Positions 6,726-12,884 of a DNA stretch of 12,884 nt are shown in pieces. This stretch comes from JBLHLB01 sp047618505 (GTDB lineage Bacteria; Planctomycetota; UBA1135; GCA-002686595): NCBI GenBank assembly GCA_047618505.1, contig JBLHLB010000082.1, positions 1 to 12,884 on the forward strand. The letters run 5' to 3'. Numbering within the stretch: position 1 is the stretch's first letter; the number at the start of each line of letters is the position of its first letter. Under the pieces are notes generated by a model, which made no database searches, was not told the origin of the DNA, and worked only from the letters and a program-made list of their open reading frames with translations. A program made the position numbers and the translations under genes.

Positions 6726-8270
6726 ATGGACGCAGTAAGTGTGAGTGGGATCGAGATTGAAGCGACGCTTCCTAAGCCGTGGGAAGAGGAGACGACGTTC
6801 AATGACGTGCTCTATGACTGGATGGGGCGTGCGCCTTGGCTGGCGATTTCGCTCGCGGCGCACTTGCTCGCATTCCTCATCGTGCAGTCGGTCCCCTGGG
6901 GTGCGTTCGGCAGCGAGGATGAAACGATCGTTCAATCGAGAGTGATTCAAGCGCCCGTGGATGACTGGCCCGAGCCCAAGGAAGACCCAGTGCCTGTGGT
7001 CAAAGACGAGCCAATCGATGAACCGAAATTGAACAATGCTGAAGTCCCCGAAGATGCGGTGCCAAGCGACGACCAGGAATTCGACTCCCCCCAGGGGGAT
7101 CCAGATTTCTCTACAGACTCGCCTCTCCAAAACGTCGGCCTCAACAATGTGATTGGGATTGGAAGTAACGCCGGAGGTCACTACGGCACGCGTGGTACTG
7201 GCGGTTCTGGAGGCGGTGGTAGCGGAACGGAACTGCCTCTCAAGGAAGGCCTCGACTGGCTCGCCAAGCACCAGAATCCCGACGGCAGTTGGGACGCCGA
7301 TGGCTTTGACCAAAACTGCCCCGCGGGCTTGGAGTGCGGCGACCCTGGTCACGCGACTCACGACGTTGGCCTAACCGGCTTGGCTCTCCTGGCCTTTCTG
7401 GGAGACGGACACACGGAGAATCAAGGCCTGCACATGCAGGTCGTTCGAAAGGGTATTCAGTGGCTGAAGGAACAGCAGGACCTCGACAACGGCTTGATCG
7501 GAGAGGACTCCAGCAACGAGTTCATCTATGACCACGCCATCGCCACCTTGGCAATCTGCGAGGCCTACTACTTCTCCAAGAGTCCGCGCCTGAAGGGCAC
7601 GGCACAGAAGGCCATCAACTACATCGCGCGCGCCCGTTATCAGTACGGTGCATGGCGCTACGACGTGCCCTCCAACGGAGACGGAGACACATCGGTTACG
7701 GGCTGGATGGTCTTCGCCCTTACCTCCGCTAAGGAAGCGGGACTGACTGTCGACCCCACGGCCCTTGAGGGCGCCCTCGCGTTCCTTGATGAGATGACCG
7801 ATCCCGTCACGGGACGCGTGGGCTACAACAGCGTTGGCAGCTTGTCCTCGCGCACAACCGCGAACGAGCACTACCCCGCCGACAAGGGCGAGGGCATGAC
7901 GGCCGTCGCGCTACTCTGTCGGTTCTTCCTGGACCAGGATCCGAACGACCACCCCATCATGAAGAAGCACGCGGCACTCTTGACCGCGAAGCTCCCCGAA
8001 TGGGACGCGGACAACTTCGGCTGTGACATGTACTACTGGTACTACGGATCCTACGCGCTCTTCCAAATGGGCGGCGACGCCTGGAAGAAGTGGAACAAGG
8101 CCATGAAGACCGCGGTCGTCGACAGCCAACGCAGGGACGCCCACAACAGGGGTTCCTGGGATCCGGTCGGACCCTGGGGGCACTCCGGCGGGCGCGTCTA
8201 TTCGACGGCGACGATGGTCCTGTGCCTCGAGGTGTACTTCCGTTACGGGCGTGTGCTCGGGGCAAGGTAG
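6726..8270 (+). CDS. TonB-like-anchored prenyltransferase/squalene-oxidase-repeat protein (paralogue B)
   Basis: A 514-residue envelope protein with the same architecture as its neighbour at 4526. It has a cytoplasmic tail, a transmembrane helix (36-57, SLAAH with S42 and H46), an acidic/Pro linker (about 62-140), a Gly-rich segment (about 145-167) and an alpha/alpha-barrel repeat domain with NPDGSWD, YGAWRYD, WYYGSYALFQ and GSWDP. Residues 8-42 are identical to A although 17 of those 35 codons differ silently. The linker and Gly-rich part differ: B has less Glu, more Pro, and GTRGTGGSGGGGSG. The barrel is again very similar, ending in the same residues. The 5' part uses mostly G- or T-ending codons, unlike A, while the middle has stretches identical to A in DNA. 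AGGAGA precedes the ATG. Function is unknown; a DxDD catalytic motif is missing here too. Confidence 0.88.
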   Translation: MDAVSVSGIEIEATLPKPWEEETTFNDVLYDWMGRAPWLAISLAAHLLAFLIVQSVPWGAFGSEDETIVQSRVIQAPVDDWPEPKEDPVPVVKDEPIDEPKLNNAEVPEDAVPSDDQEFDSPQGDPDFSTDSPLQNVGLNNVIGIGSNAGGHYGTRGTGGSGGGGSGTELPLKEGLDWLAKHQNPDGSWDADGFDQNCPAGLECGDPGHATHDVGLTGLALLAFLGDGHTENQGLHMQVVRKGIQWLKEQQDLDNGLIGEDSSNEFIYDHAIATLAICEAYYFSKSPRLKGTAQKAINYIARARYQYGAWRYDVPSNGDGDTSVTGWMVFALTSAKEAGLTVDPTALEGALAFLDEMTDPVTGRVGYNSVGSLSSRTTANEHYPADKGEGMTAVALLCRFFLDQDPNDHPIMKKHAALLTAKLPEWDADNFGCDMYYWYYGSYALFQMGGDAWKKWNKAMKTAVVDSQRRDAHNRGSWDPVGPWGHSGGRVYSTATMVLCLEVYFRYGRVLGAR

Positions 8271-8608
8271 CAGGCAGCATTTGGCGAGTGCCTGGCGTCC
8301 ACGGACAACGTGGCGACTTGCCGCTGCATGTCCTCCCAGGGGATCGAAACCACCGGTCTGCCACTCCCCCGCGATCGCCCTATCGTTTCCCACGGCGAAT
8401 CTACAGACAGACTCCAACCTGGATCCAAGCTGGGGAGTCTAACTGAGCGCCTAGCCCTCACCCTGGCCCACACAGGTCTCGCGCCGAGTTCGCCCCGGAA
8501 TCCTCCAGGGGGTCTGTCGTCCGCATCCAACTGCAACCTGGACCAGCACGTCGACGTGCTGGCCAGGCGGCAAACCACACTTTGATCCCCGGGGGACCCT
8601 TGGAATCC
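8271..8608. other. Intergenic region between converging genes
   Basis: This lies between the ends of two convergent genes, paralogue B on plus and rpsT on minus. No convincing ORF is seen and there is no T-tailed terminator. It contains a small hairpin CCACG / CGTGG (8299-8313, loop GACAA) soon after the stop of B. It also holds a perfect 20-bp palindrome at 8543-8562 and an overlapping palindrome around TCCCCGGGGGA (8586-8596) close to the end of rpsT. Confidence 0.4.
8543..8562. repeat. Perfect 20-bp palindrome
   Basis: CCAGCACGTC followed directly by its reverse complement GACGTGCTGG. As DNA it is a symmetric site with a SalI-like GTCGAC core; as RNA it could form an 8-bp stem with a 4-nt loop. 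It lies 47 bp beyond the rpsT stop between converging genes, so it may help termination in either direction or be a protein-binding site. No T-run follows on either strand. Confidence 0.6.
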
Positions 8609-8863
8609 CTAGGCCTTGGCGGCTGCGAGGTGAGCCAAGTGGCTCTTGTAGCGCGCTGCGGCGTTGGCGTGGATCACGTTGTTCTTGGCGGCCTTGTCAA
8701 TGCGCCTCATTGCCATCGGGAGGGCTGCTTCGGCATCGGCCTTCGTATCGGCGACGAGGACCTTCTTCATCGAGGTGCGCATGGCACCGCGGGTGAGCTT
8801 GTTCTCGTCACGGCGGGTCTCGTTGAGGCGGACGCGCTTCTTGCCTTGCTTGCTATTGGGCAT
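8609..8863 (-). CDS. rpsT: 30S ribosomal protein S20
   Basis: S20 binds 16S rRNA early in assembly of the small subunit. The product has 84 residues, the usual length, and starts MPNSKQGKKRVRLNETRR, matching the family's N-terminal basic signature. It continues with RTSMKKV and DKAAKNNVIHANAAARYKSHL, which matches the conserved DKAAKKGVIHKNKAARKKSRL-type segment. It is rich in Ala, Lys and Arg as expected. AAGGAA (plus-strand 8871-8876 as TTCCTT) lies 7 nt before the ATG. It is 80 bp downstream of the TPR gene on the same strand, so they may be co-transcribed, although S20 usually has its own promoter. Identity is secure. Confidence 0.95.
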   Translation of the reverse strand: MPNSKQGKKRVRLNETRRDENKLTRGAMRTSMKKVLVADTKADAEAALPMAMRRIDKAAKNNVIHANAAARYKSHLAHLAAAKA

Positions 8864-8943
8864 GGTTGGTTTCCTTGTGGATTTAAGTGTGGTTGGTCCA
8901 GTCTAGCTGGTGTTCGTAGCGTTGGCCCTGGGCTGCTGATTGA

Positions 8944-10278
8944 TCAGCCGCCTAGGGTGTTCATTTTCTGAGAGACGTCGCGGAAGCCAATATCGACTTC
9001 GAATATGCGCATGAAGTGTCCGCGAGCCGTCTCCGTCTCGCCCCCCTGCTCGGCGATTACACCGAGTTGATAGAGGATCTCCTTGGCCCGGCCGTCCACG
9101 CTCTTTGAGCGTTCGAGGGCTGCGGTGTACTGCTTGCGAGCGAGGTCCAGCATGCCCTTTTCCTGGAAAGCATGGGCCAGGAACAGGACAGCTTCGTCGC
9201 TGACGCGGGGGTCCGCCTGGCAGCGCTGGAGTTCAGCGATGGCGAGGTCCACGTCGCCGGAGCGTAGCAGGCGCTTGCCCAGCTCGATCCGAATGGTCGC
9301 GTCCCCGGGCCGGAGAGCTACACGCCTGGACTGGTCGGCGATGTCGTGGGCCACAAGCTCGGCCTCAACGCGACTGGCAGCCTCGGGGTCACCATCTTTG
9401 TCTGCCTTCGCCAGGCGGCGCTTGAGCACCTTGCCCTTGAGAGTCCCCACCAACACCACTAATTCGAAGGACTCAGCTCGAAGCGTCAGGGCACCCTCGG
9501 CCAATTCCAGGGCGGCCTCGTTGTCCTTCAACTTTCCGTAGACCTCAGCCAAACGAACCATCGTGTCTACGTCGTCGGGCTTTTCGGCCAGGACCTCTTC
9601 GAGCTTGGTCACCTCTTCGCGCAACTCCTCATCGGAAAGATGCATGCGCTGTCGGCGCTCAAGGTCGCGGGCAGTGTCCTTGTCCTTGATCAGTTCTCGA
9701 CTGTGCTTAACCGCGTCGCTGCGACTGTGATTGAGCGCTGTCTCTGCCGCCAAATCTTTGCGCGCCTTGAGAGCGTCTTGATCGCGCGGGTCGATTTTGA
9801 GGGCACGCTCGTAGTAGTCGAGGGCCTTCTCCGGATCTCCGGAACGCTGGAGCATCGCGCCCGCACTGCGCAGTCCCAGCGCATTCTTGGGGGCGATCTC
9901 AGCCACGAACTCAAAGACGGCTCGGGCCGAGCGGAGATGTCCGGCGGACTCGAGCGCCAGGCCGAGTTCCAGGTTGGCATCCGCATCCAGGGGACGCTTT
10001 GCGAGGTAGTCCTCAAGCGCGCGTGCCGCTGCGTCAAACTTGCCAAGCTTGGCCATGCCCTTCGCCTTCGAAAGCGGCAAGGCACCGGCCATGACCTTCA
10101 GAAACTTGCCTCCCTTCTTAGATTCCTCGCGCGCGCGCAAGGCACGACGCAGCCCACCGCGTGCCTCGCCCAAGTCCGGGTCGAGGTCTACGAGTTGGCG
10201 GAAGAGTTCCACCGCGAAGTCGTAATTCCGACGTCGCAGGGCCTCCTCGGCTTTCTGAATGTGCTTAGAGAAATCCAC
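8944..10278 (-). CDS. Cytoplasmic tetratricopeptide-repeat protein
   Basis: A 444-residue all-helical scaffold protein without signal peptide or membrane segment. TPR-like units are seen at about 3-36, 73-106, 107-140, 141-172, 236-268, 328-354 and 363-392, including GDPEKALDYYERALKIDP. A charged, coiled-coil-like stretch (about 175-232) splits the repeats into two blocks. The C-terminus HFMRIFEVDIGFRDVSQKM resembles tails I have seen on other bacterial TPR proteins. I chose the GTG at 10278: the frame runs up to 10536 without a stop, but the extra 86 residues are Arg/Pro/Gly/Ser-rich, resemble no domain and cross 11-nt-spaced repeats. There is no clear Shine-Dalgarno sequence. It lies upstream of rpsT and divergent from def. 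Partners and function are unknown. Confidence 0.8.
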   Translation of the reverse strand: MDFSKHIQKAEEALRRRNYDFAVELFRQLVDLDPDLGEARGGLRRALRAREESKKGGKFLKVMAGALPLSKAKGMAKLGKFDAAARALEDYLAKRPLDADANLELGLALESAGHLRSARAVFEFVAEIAPKNALGLRSAGAMLQRSGDPEKALDYYERALKIDPRDQDALKARKDLAAETALNHSRSDAVKHSRELIKDKDTARDLERRQRMHLSDEELREEVTKLEEVLAEKPDDVDTMVRLAEVYGKLKDNEAALELAEGALTLRAESFELVVLVGTLKGKVLKRRLAKADKDGDPEAASRVEAELVAHDIADQSRRVALRPGDATIRIELGKRLLRSGDVDLAIAELQRCQADPRVSDEAVLFLAHAFQEKGMLDLARKQYTAALERSKSVDGRAKEILYQLGVIAEQGGETETARGHFMRIFEVDIGFRDVSQKMNTLGG

Positions 10279-10295
10279 TGATCTGATGGCCCAAT

Positions 10296-10325
10296 CTGGG
10301 CGCGGCCTGGGCGCATTCTGGGCGC
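10296..10325. promoter_or_regulatory. Three helically phased direct repeats
   Basis: CTGGGCGC occurs exactly at 10296-10303, 10307-10314 and 10318-10325, an 11-bp period of about one helical turn. The array starts 18 bp upstream of the TPR gene's GTG. The period is not a multiple of three, which argues against a coding repeat and for a binding array or replication slippage. Confidence 0.45.
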
Positions 10326-10352
10326 ACCTCCCCCTTCCCCGCTTGACCAGCC

Positions 10353-10373
10353 CTCGGGCACGGCCCCCAGCGG
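10353..10373 (+). repeat. REP-like hairpin motif, copy 2, with a degenerate inverted partner
   Basis: CTCGGG, 4-nt spacer, GCCCC, one base, AGCGG, in the same orientation as the copies at 2910 and 12076. A degenerate inverted counterpart starts at 10401 (CCGCTGGGGC, spacer, ACGAG). The pair gives a 9-bp inverted repeat, CCCCAGCGG / CCGCTGGGG, 27 nt apart, like paired REP elements. Confidence 0.5.
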
Positions 10374-10535
10374 AATTGGGCGGAAGAGAGTAGCGGGGGG
10401 CCGCTGGGGCGTCAACGAGGCAGGCCGCTGCCCAAGAAGAGAAGCCCCCCGGCAGATAGCGCCCTGAAGAGCTCCTGCCACCCGATTTCACGGGTTTCCA
10501 CCGACTACGCGCGGCGTGTAGGATGCGCGGTCCCA

Positions 10536-11072
10536 ATGGAAGAGTTGCAATACGATCTGACGGTCTACCCGACCCCTGTTCTTCGCCAGGTGGCGGAGCC
10601 CTTCGAAGCCTTTGACGAGGAGCTCAAAGGCATCGTCGTGGGCATGCTGGCCCTGATGTACAAGTCCGAGGGAGTAGGCCTGGCGGGCCCCCAGGTCGGC
10701 CTCAAGAAGCGAATCTTCGTCATGAACGCCACTGGTGAGCCAGATGACGAAATCGCGATGATCAACCCGCGCATCCTCGAGAAGCAGGGTCAGCCCACCA
10801 TATTTGAAGAGGGCTGCCTCTCTTTTCCAGGTATCTACGCCGAAGTCACGCGCCCCGACAACTGCACTGTGGAGTACTGGACAGCTGAGGGCGATCGGCG
10901 CGAGGAGGACTTCACCGGCTTCCCAAGCCGAGTGATCCAGCACGAATACGACCACCTGGAGGGCGTCCTCTTGGTGGACCGCATGTCACGGGCGGACAAA
11001 TTGCGGCACAAGAACGCCCTGGCGGAGCTGGTCGAGGACTACCGCAGCAAGAAGGTCAAGGCGGCCAAGTGA
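10536..11072 (+). CDS. def: Peptide deformylase
   Basis: Removes the N-formyl group from nascent proteins using a bound divalent metal. At 178 residues it has the usual length. All three motifs are present: GVGLAGPQVG (46-55, with Q53; GLAAPQ is the more common form), EGCLS (92-96) and QHEYDH (135-140). Metal ligands are C94, H136 and H140, and E137 is catalytic. The C-terminal tail is Lys-rich. The ATG at 10536 has only a weak GGA-type match upstream. ribF follows after 22 nt on the same strand, so the two are probably one transcript, with the tRNA further on. Identity is secure. Confidence 0.96.
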   Translation: MEELQYDLTVYPTPVLRQVAEPFEAFDEELKGIVVGMLALMYKSEGVGLAGPQVGLKKRIFVMNATGEPDDEIAMINPRILEKQGQPTIFEEGCLSFPGIYAEVTRPDNCTVEYWTAEGDRREEDFTGFPSRVIQHEYDHLEGVLLVDRMSRADKLRHKNALAELVEDYRSKKVKAAK

Positions 11073-11094
11073 TCGCGGAACCCGACTACTCCCT

Positions 11095-12042
11095 GTGAAG
11101 ATCAGCCAGGATCGTGCAAACCTAGCCCCGGCCTCCGCCGGCGCTGTGGTTTCCATCGGGGTCTTTGACGGCGTGCACCTTGGGCACCAGTCGATCCTGC
11201 GGGCCAACGTGGCCCACGCGCGCTCCCTGGGGACCGAGCCCACCGTTGTGACCTTCCAGGGTCATCCCAAGGAGCTGATCCTAGGCCGTGCGCCGCGCAC
11301 CCTGACCTCCCTCGAGCACCGCCTGGACCTCTTCGCCCGGGCTGGCATAGAGCACACCCTGGCCCTGCCCTTCGATAAGGAGCTGCGGCACATGCCCTGG
11401 GGCACCTTCGTGGCGGAAATCTGCGTCGCCGGCTTGGGGGCAAAATCCTTCGTCCTGGGCTTTGACAGCAAGTTCGGTCAGAACCGTGGCGGGACCCCGG
11501 GGACCCTGGCGGACGCCGGATTCCGAGTCGAAGTGGCCCAGAAAGTACTCGTAGACGGGCGTGCCATCTCATCAACGGCGATCCGTGAGGCTGTGGATTT
11601 GGGAGATCTCGATGCTGCCTGTCGCATGCTCGGACGACCCGTGACCATCTTCGGCAAGGTCGTCGAGGGGGACCGAATTGGCCGCACCATGGGCTTCCCC
11701 ACGGCCAACCTTGACCCGCAGCACGACCTTCACCCGCCGACGGGGGTCTATGCCTGCCGCGTTCGAATTCCCGGGGAAAGCGAGGGGGAAGGCCTGCGAG
11801 GGGCGGTGACGAACATCGGCTTCCGACCGACGCTCAACGGGGAAATCCCGGCGAAGCCCAGGCTCGAAGTGCACCTGCTGGACTGGACCGGTGACCTCTA
11901 TGGAAAGCAGTTGGAGGTTCAGTTTCTCGCACGCCTACGGGGCGAAGAGCGCTTCATCGACCTGGCCGCCCTGGCCGTGCAAATCACGCGGGATTGCGGC
12001 CGCGCGCGCGAGCTTCTCTCAATCTCCCCCACCGCGGGTTGA
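11095..12042 (+). CDS. ribF: Bifunctional riboflavin kinase/FAD synthetase
   Basis: Makes FMN from riboflavin and then FAD, in the cytoplasm. The 315-residue protein has an N-terminal nucleotidyltransferase domain with GVFDGVHLGH (22-31), GHP and SSTAIR (near 159-164), and a C-terminal flavokinase domain with GDRIGRTMGFPTANL (from about 192), TGVYA, TNIGFRPT and GDLYG. Length and order match the standard bacterial RibF. The start is a GTG at 11095 without a clear Shine-Dalgarno sequence, 22 nt after the def stop, which implies translation from a shared message. In E. coli ribF is near rpsT; here rpsT is also close but on the other strand. Confidence 0.95.
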   Translation: MKISQDRANLAPASAGAVVSIGVFDGVHLGHQSILRANVAHARSLGTEPTVVTFQGHPKELILGRAPRTLTSLEHRLDLFARAGIEHTLALPFDKELRHMPWGTFVAEICVAGLGAKSFVLGFDSKFGQNRGGTPGTLADAGFRVEVAQKVLVDGRAISSTAIREAVDLGDLDAACRMLGRPVTIFGKVVEGDRIGRTMGFPTANLDPQHDLHPPTGVYACRVRIPGESEGEGLRGAVTNIGFRPTLNGEIPAKPRLEVHLLDWTGDLYGKQLEVQFLARLRGEERFIDLAALAVQITRDCGRARELLSISPTAG

Positions 12043-12075
12043 CGACCCGGCCACCGGCCGTCAAACTCCTCGGCG

Positions 12076-12096
12076 CTCGGGGTTAGCCCCAAGCGG
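12076..12096 (+). repeat. REP-like hairpin motif, copy 3, abutting the tRNA
   Basis: CTCGGG, 4-nt spacer, GCCCC, one base, AGCGG. It folds as GGGG / CCCC around TTAG, with flanking CGCT / AGCG after one mismatch (12074-12095). Its last two bases are the first two of the tRNA gene, so it could affect 5' processing of the tRNA or act as an attenuator after ribF. No T-tract follows. Confidence 0.5.
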
Positions 12097-12170
12097 GCGG
12101 GTAGCTCAGTTGGTAGAGCACTTGACTGAAAATCAAGGGGTCGCCGGTTCAAGTCCGGCTCCGCCCACCA
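12095..12170 (+). tRNA. tRNA-Phe (GAA)
   Basis: A full 76-nt cloverleaf. The acceptor GGGCGGG pairs with TCCGCCC (one G-T at the last pair), the D stem is GCTC / GAGC and the anticodon stem CTTGA / TCAAG. The loop is CTGAAAA with anticodon GAA, and the T arm is GCCGG-TTCAAGT-CCGGC. The discriminator is A and the CCA end is encoded (12168-12170). It lies 52 nt after ribF. Confidence 0.97.
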
Positions 12171-12174
12171 CCGC

Positions 12175-12238
12175 TGCCTCATCAAAGAGCTGAGGCAAGT
12201 GGACGGTGCCCACAGGACGCCAAGGCGTGCTCCTGTGG
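12175..12238 (+). terminator. Two hairpins after tRNA-Phe, possible terminator or processing signal
   Basis: TGCCTCA / TGAGGCA (12175-12181 with 12191-12197, 9-nt loop) is followed by CCACAGGA / TCCTGTGG (12210-12217 with 12231-12238). The second encloses an inner CGCC-AA-GGCG stem with a 3-nt bulge. Both are perfect apart from the bulge. There is no T-run after either, so rho-independent termination is doubtful; 3' trimming or partial read-through into the next gene is equally possible. Confidence 0.35.
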
Positions 12239-12283
12239 CGAGCAAACATTCGTTGAGCATGGAAAATGGACACGGGGACTGGA

Positions 12284-12589
12284 ATGAGTTCGACGCAACC
12301 TAGGACGATCACCAAAAGCGACCCCACAAAGATCAGTTTGACCTGGGGTGACGGACACGAAACCGTGTACACGGCTGCTGAATTGCGGCGCATCTGCCCA
12401 TGCGCACGTTGCGTGAACGAGTTCACCGGGGCGCTCATGCTGGACCCCGTCAGCATCCCTGACAGCATGACCCACGAGAATCTGCGCCTGGTGGGAAACT
12501 ACGCGATCACGCTTAAGTACGCCGACGGGCACGACACGGGCATTTACCCCTTCGCAATGCTGCGCGAACAAGACCCCAGCGGAGCCTGA
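12284..12589 (+). CDS. DUF971 (GBBH-like N-terminal domain) protein
   Basis: A small protein of 101 residues from this ATG; an in-frame ATG at 12266 would add six. It has the family pattern: PTKISLTWGDGHE, then LRRICPCARCVNEFTG, LDPVSIPD, then YAITLKYADGHDTGIYPF. The CPCARC cysteines suggest metal or Fe-S binding. The same domain occurs in gamma-butyrobetaine hydroxylases and at the C-terminus of the Fe-S scaffold HCF101, which hints at a link to Fe-S proteins, but its role is not established. Unlike relatives I recall, it has no second cysteine cluster after GIYPF and ends at PSGA. I prefer 12284 because relatives start close to the PTKI region and a G-rich stretch precedes it. The next gene starts 12 nt later. 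Confidence 0.8.
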   Translation: MSSTQPRTITKSDPTKISLTWGDGHETVYTAAELRRICPCARCVNEFTGALMLDPVSIPDSMTHENLRLVGNYAITLKYADGHDTGIYPFAMLREQDPSGA

Positions 12590-12601
12590 GGGCGAACCTC
12601 T

Positions 12602-12884
12602 GTGGCTGAGTCCGAAGGCAGACAGGCGGGACTTCGCATCAACCCGCGGCTGCTGATTCCCGAAGGGGAGTTGATTGTCACCTATGCGCGTTCCGGTGGG
12701 CCGGGCGGACAAAACGTCAACAAAGTCGAGACCAAGGTGCTCCTGTCCTTCTCGATAAGCGCAAGCGAGGCGCTGGGAGAACGACGGCGTTCCCTGCTCC
12801 TTGAGCGACTTACAAGCCGCTTGACGAAGGATGGTCGCCTTCTGATGACCTCCTCGAGCACCCGCGAGCGGGCTCGCAACGAGA
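12602..12884 (+). CDS. arfB: Peptidyl-tRNA hydrolase of the ArfB/YaeJ type, 3'-truncated
   Basis: ArfB-type proteins rescue ribosomes stalled on broken messages by hydrolysing peptidyl-tRNA in the P site. The 94 residues present include LLIPEGELIVTYARS followed by GGPGGQNVNKVETKV, with the GGQ catalytic motif near the N-terminus as in ArfB/ICT1 and not mid-protein as in release factors. Then come RRRSLLLERL, RLTKDGRLLMTSS and STRERARNE, which match the family. The reading frame runs off the window. The start is a GTG at 12602, with GAGGG over the stop of the preceding gene (12588-12592) as a likely Shine-Dalgarno sequence. Spacing of 12 nt implies coupling with the DUF971 gene. Confidence 0.9.
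   Translation, partial: MAESEGRQAGLRINPRLLIPEGELIVTYARSGGPGGQNVNKVETKVLLSFSISASEALGERRRSLLLERLTSRLTKDGRLLMTSSSTRERARNE

Larger units (their letters stand above)
10279..10535. other. Divergent promoter region between the TPR gene and def
   Basis: This 257-bp stretch should hold promoters for both directions. It contains three direct repeats of CTGGGCGC close to the TPR start, a REP-like motif (10353-10373), an inverted repeat (10365-10373 with 10401-10409) and a perfect hairpin GGCAG / CTGCC with a GCCG loop (10419-10432). I could not assign -35/-10 boxes with confidence. An open minus-strand frame across it appears non-coding. Confidence 0.4.

Noticed and set aside
4526..8270. Squalene-hopene cyclase function for the paralogues
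   Set aside because: The DxDD catalytic motif is absent, and the membrane anchor plus acidic linker do not fit that enzyme.
10279..10536. N-terminal extension of the TPR protein up to an ATG at 10536
   Set aside because: It is an Arg/Pro/Gly/Ser-rich stretch with no domain. It crosses hairpins and 11-nt repeats and reaches the def start.

Overview
The window looks like a GC-rich bacterial chromosome segment, most consistent with Planctomycetota. The main reason is a pair of membrane-anchored prenyltransferase/squalene-oxidase-repeat proteins with a Gly-rich segment and a W-Y-Y-G-S-Y-A motif, a type I associated with that phylum. This taxonomic call is inference. The other genes are generic bacterial housekeeping genes.

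Layout, left to right. (1) A 5'-truncated mfd (transcription-repair coupling factor) is followed by an exported SurA/parvulin-like foldase. (2) Two tandem paralogues, here called A (4526-6076) and B (6726-8270), share a very similar cytoplasmic tail, a TonB-like transmembrane helix with an S-x3-H motif and a C-terminal alpha/alpha-barrel repeat domain; their linkers have diverged. The 649 bp between them are packed with palindromes: a strong intrinsic terminator, an inverted copy of the 3' end of gene A, two short hairpins, a 166-nt MITE-like or RNA-like hairpin, a G/T-rich leader and an operator-like palindrome ahead of gene B. (3) A minus-strand pair encodes a cytoplasmic TPR protein and ribosomal protein S20. 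(4) A plus-strand run holds def (peptide deformylase), ribF (riboflavin kinase/FAD synthetase), tRNA-Phe(GAA), a DUF971 protein and the 5' part of a GGQ-motif ribosome-rescue hydrolase (arfB-like), cut by the window end.

Most of the right half serves translation: S20, formyl-Met removal, tRNA-Phe and rescue of stalled ribosomes. The most unusual biology is the A/B pair and its spacer. The proteins look like TonB-type energy-coupled or TonB-derived envelope proteins carrying a squalene-cyclase-like fold. The spacer shows a probable fold-back inverted duplication seeded on a terminator, and a long hairpin whose mismatches mostly keep RNA pairing on the plus strand. A 20-21 nt hairpin motif (CTCGGG, 3-4 nt, GCCCC, one base, AGCGG) recurs in three separate intergenic regions, always in the same orientation. 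No CRISPR array, rRNA, intact insertion sequence or transposase gene was seen.
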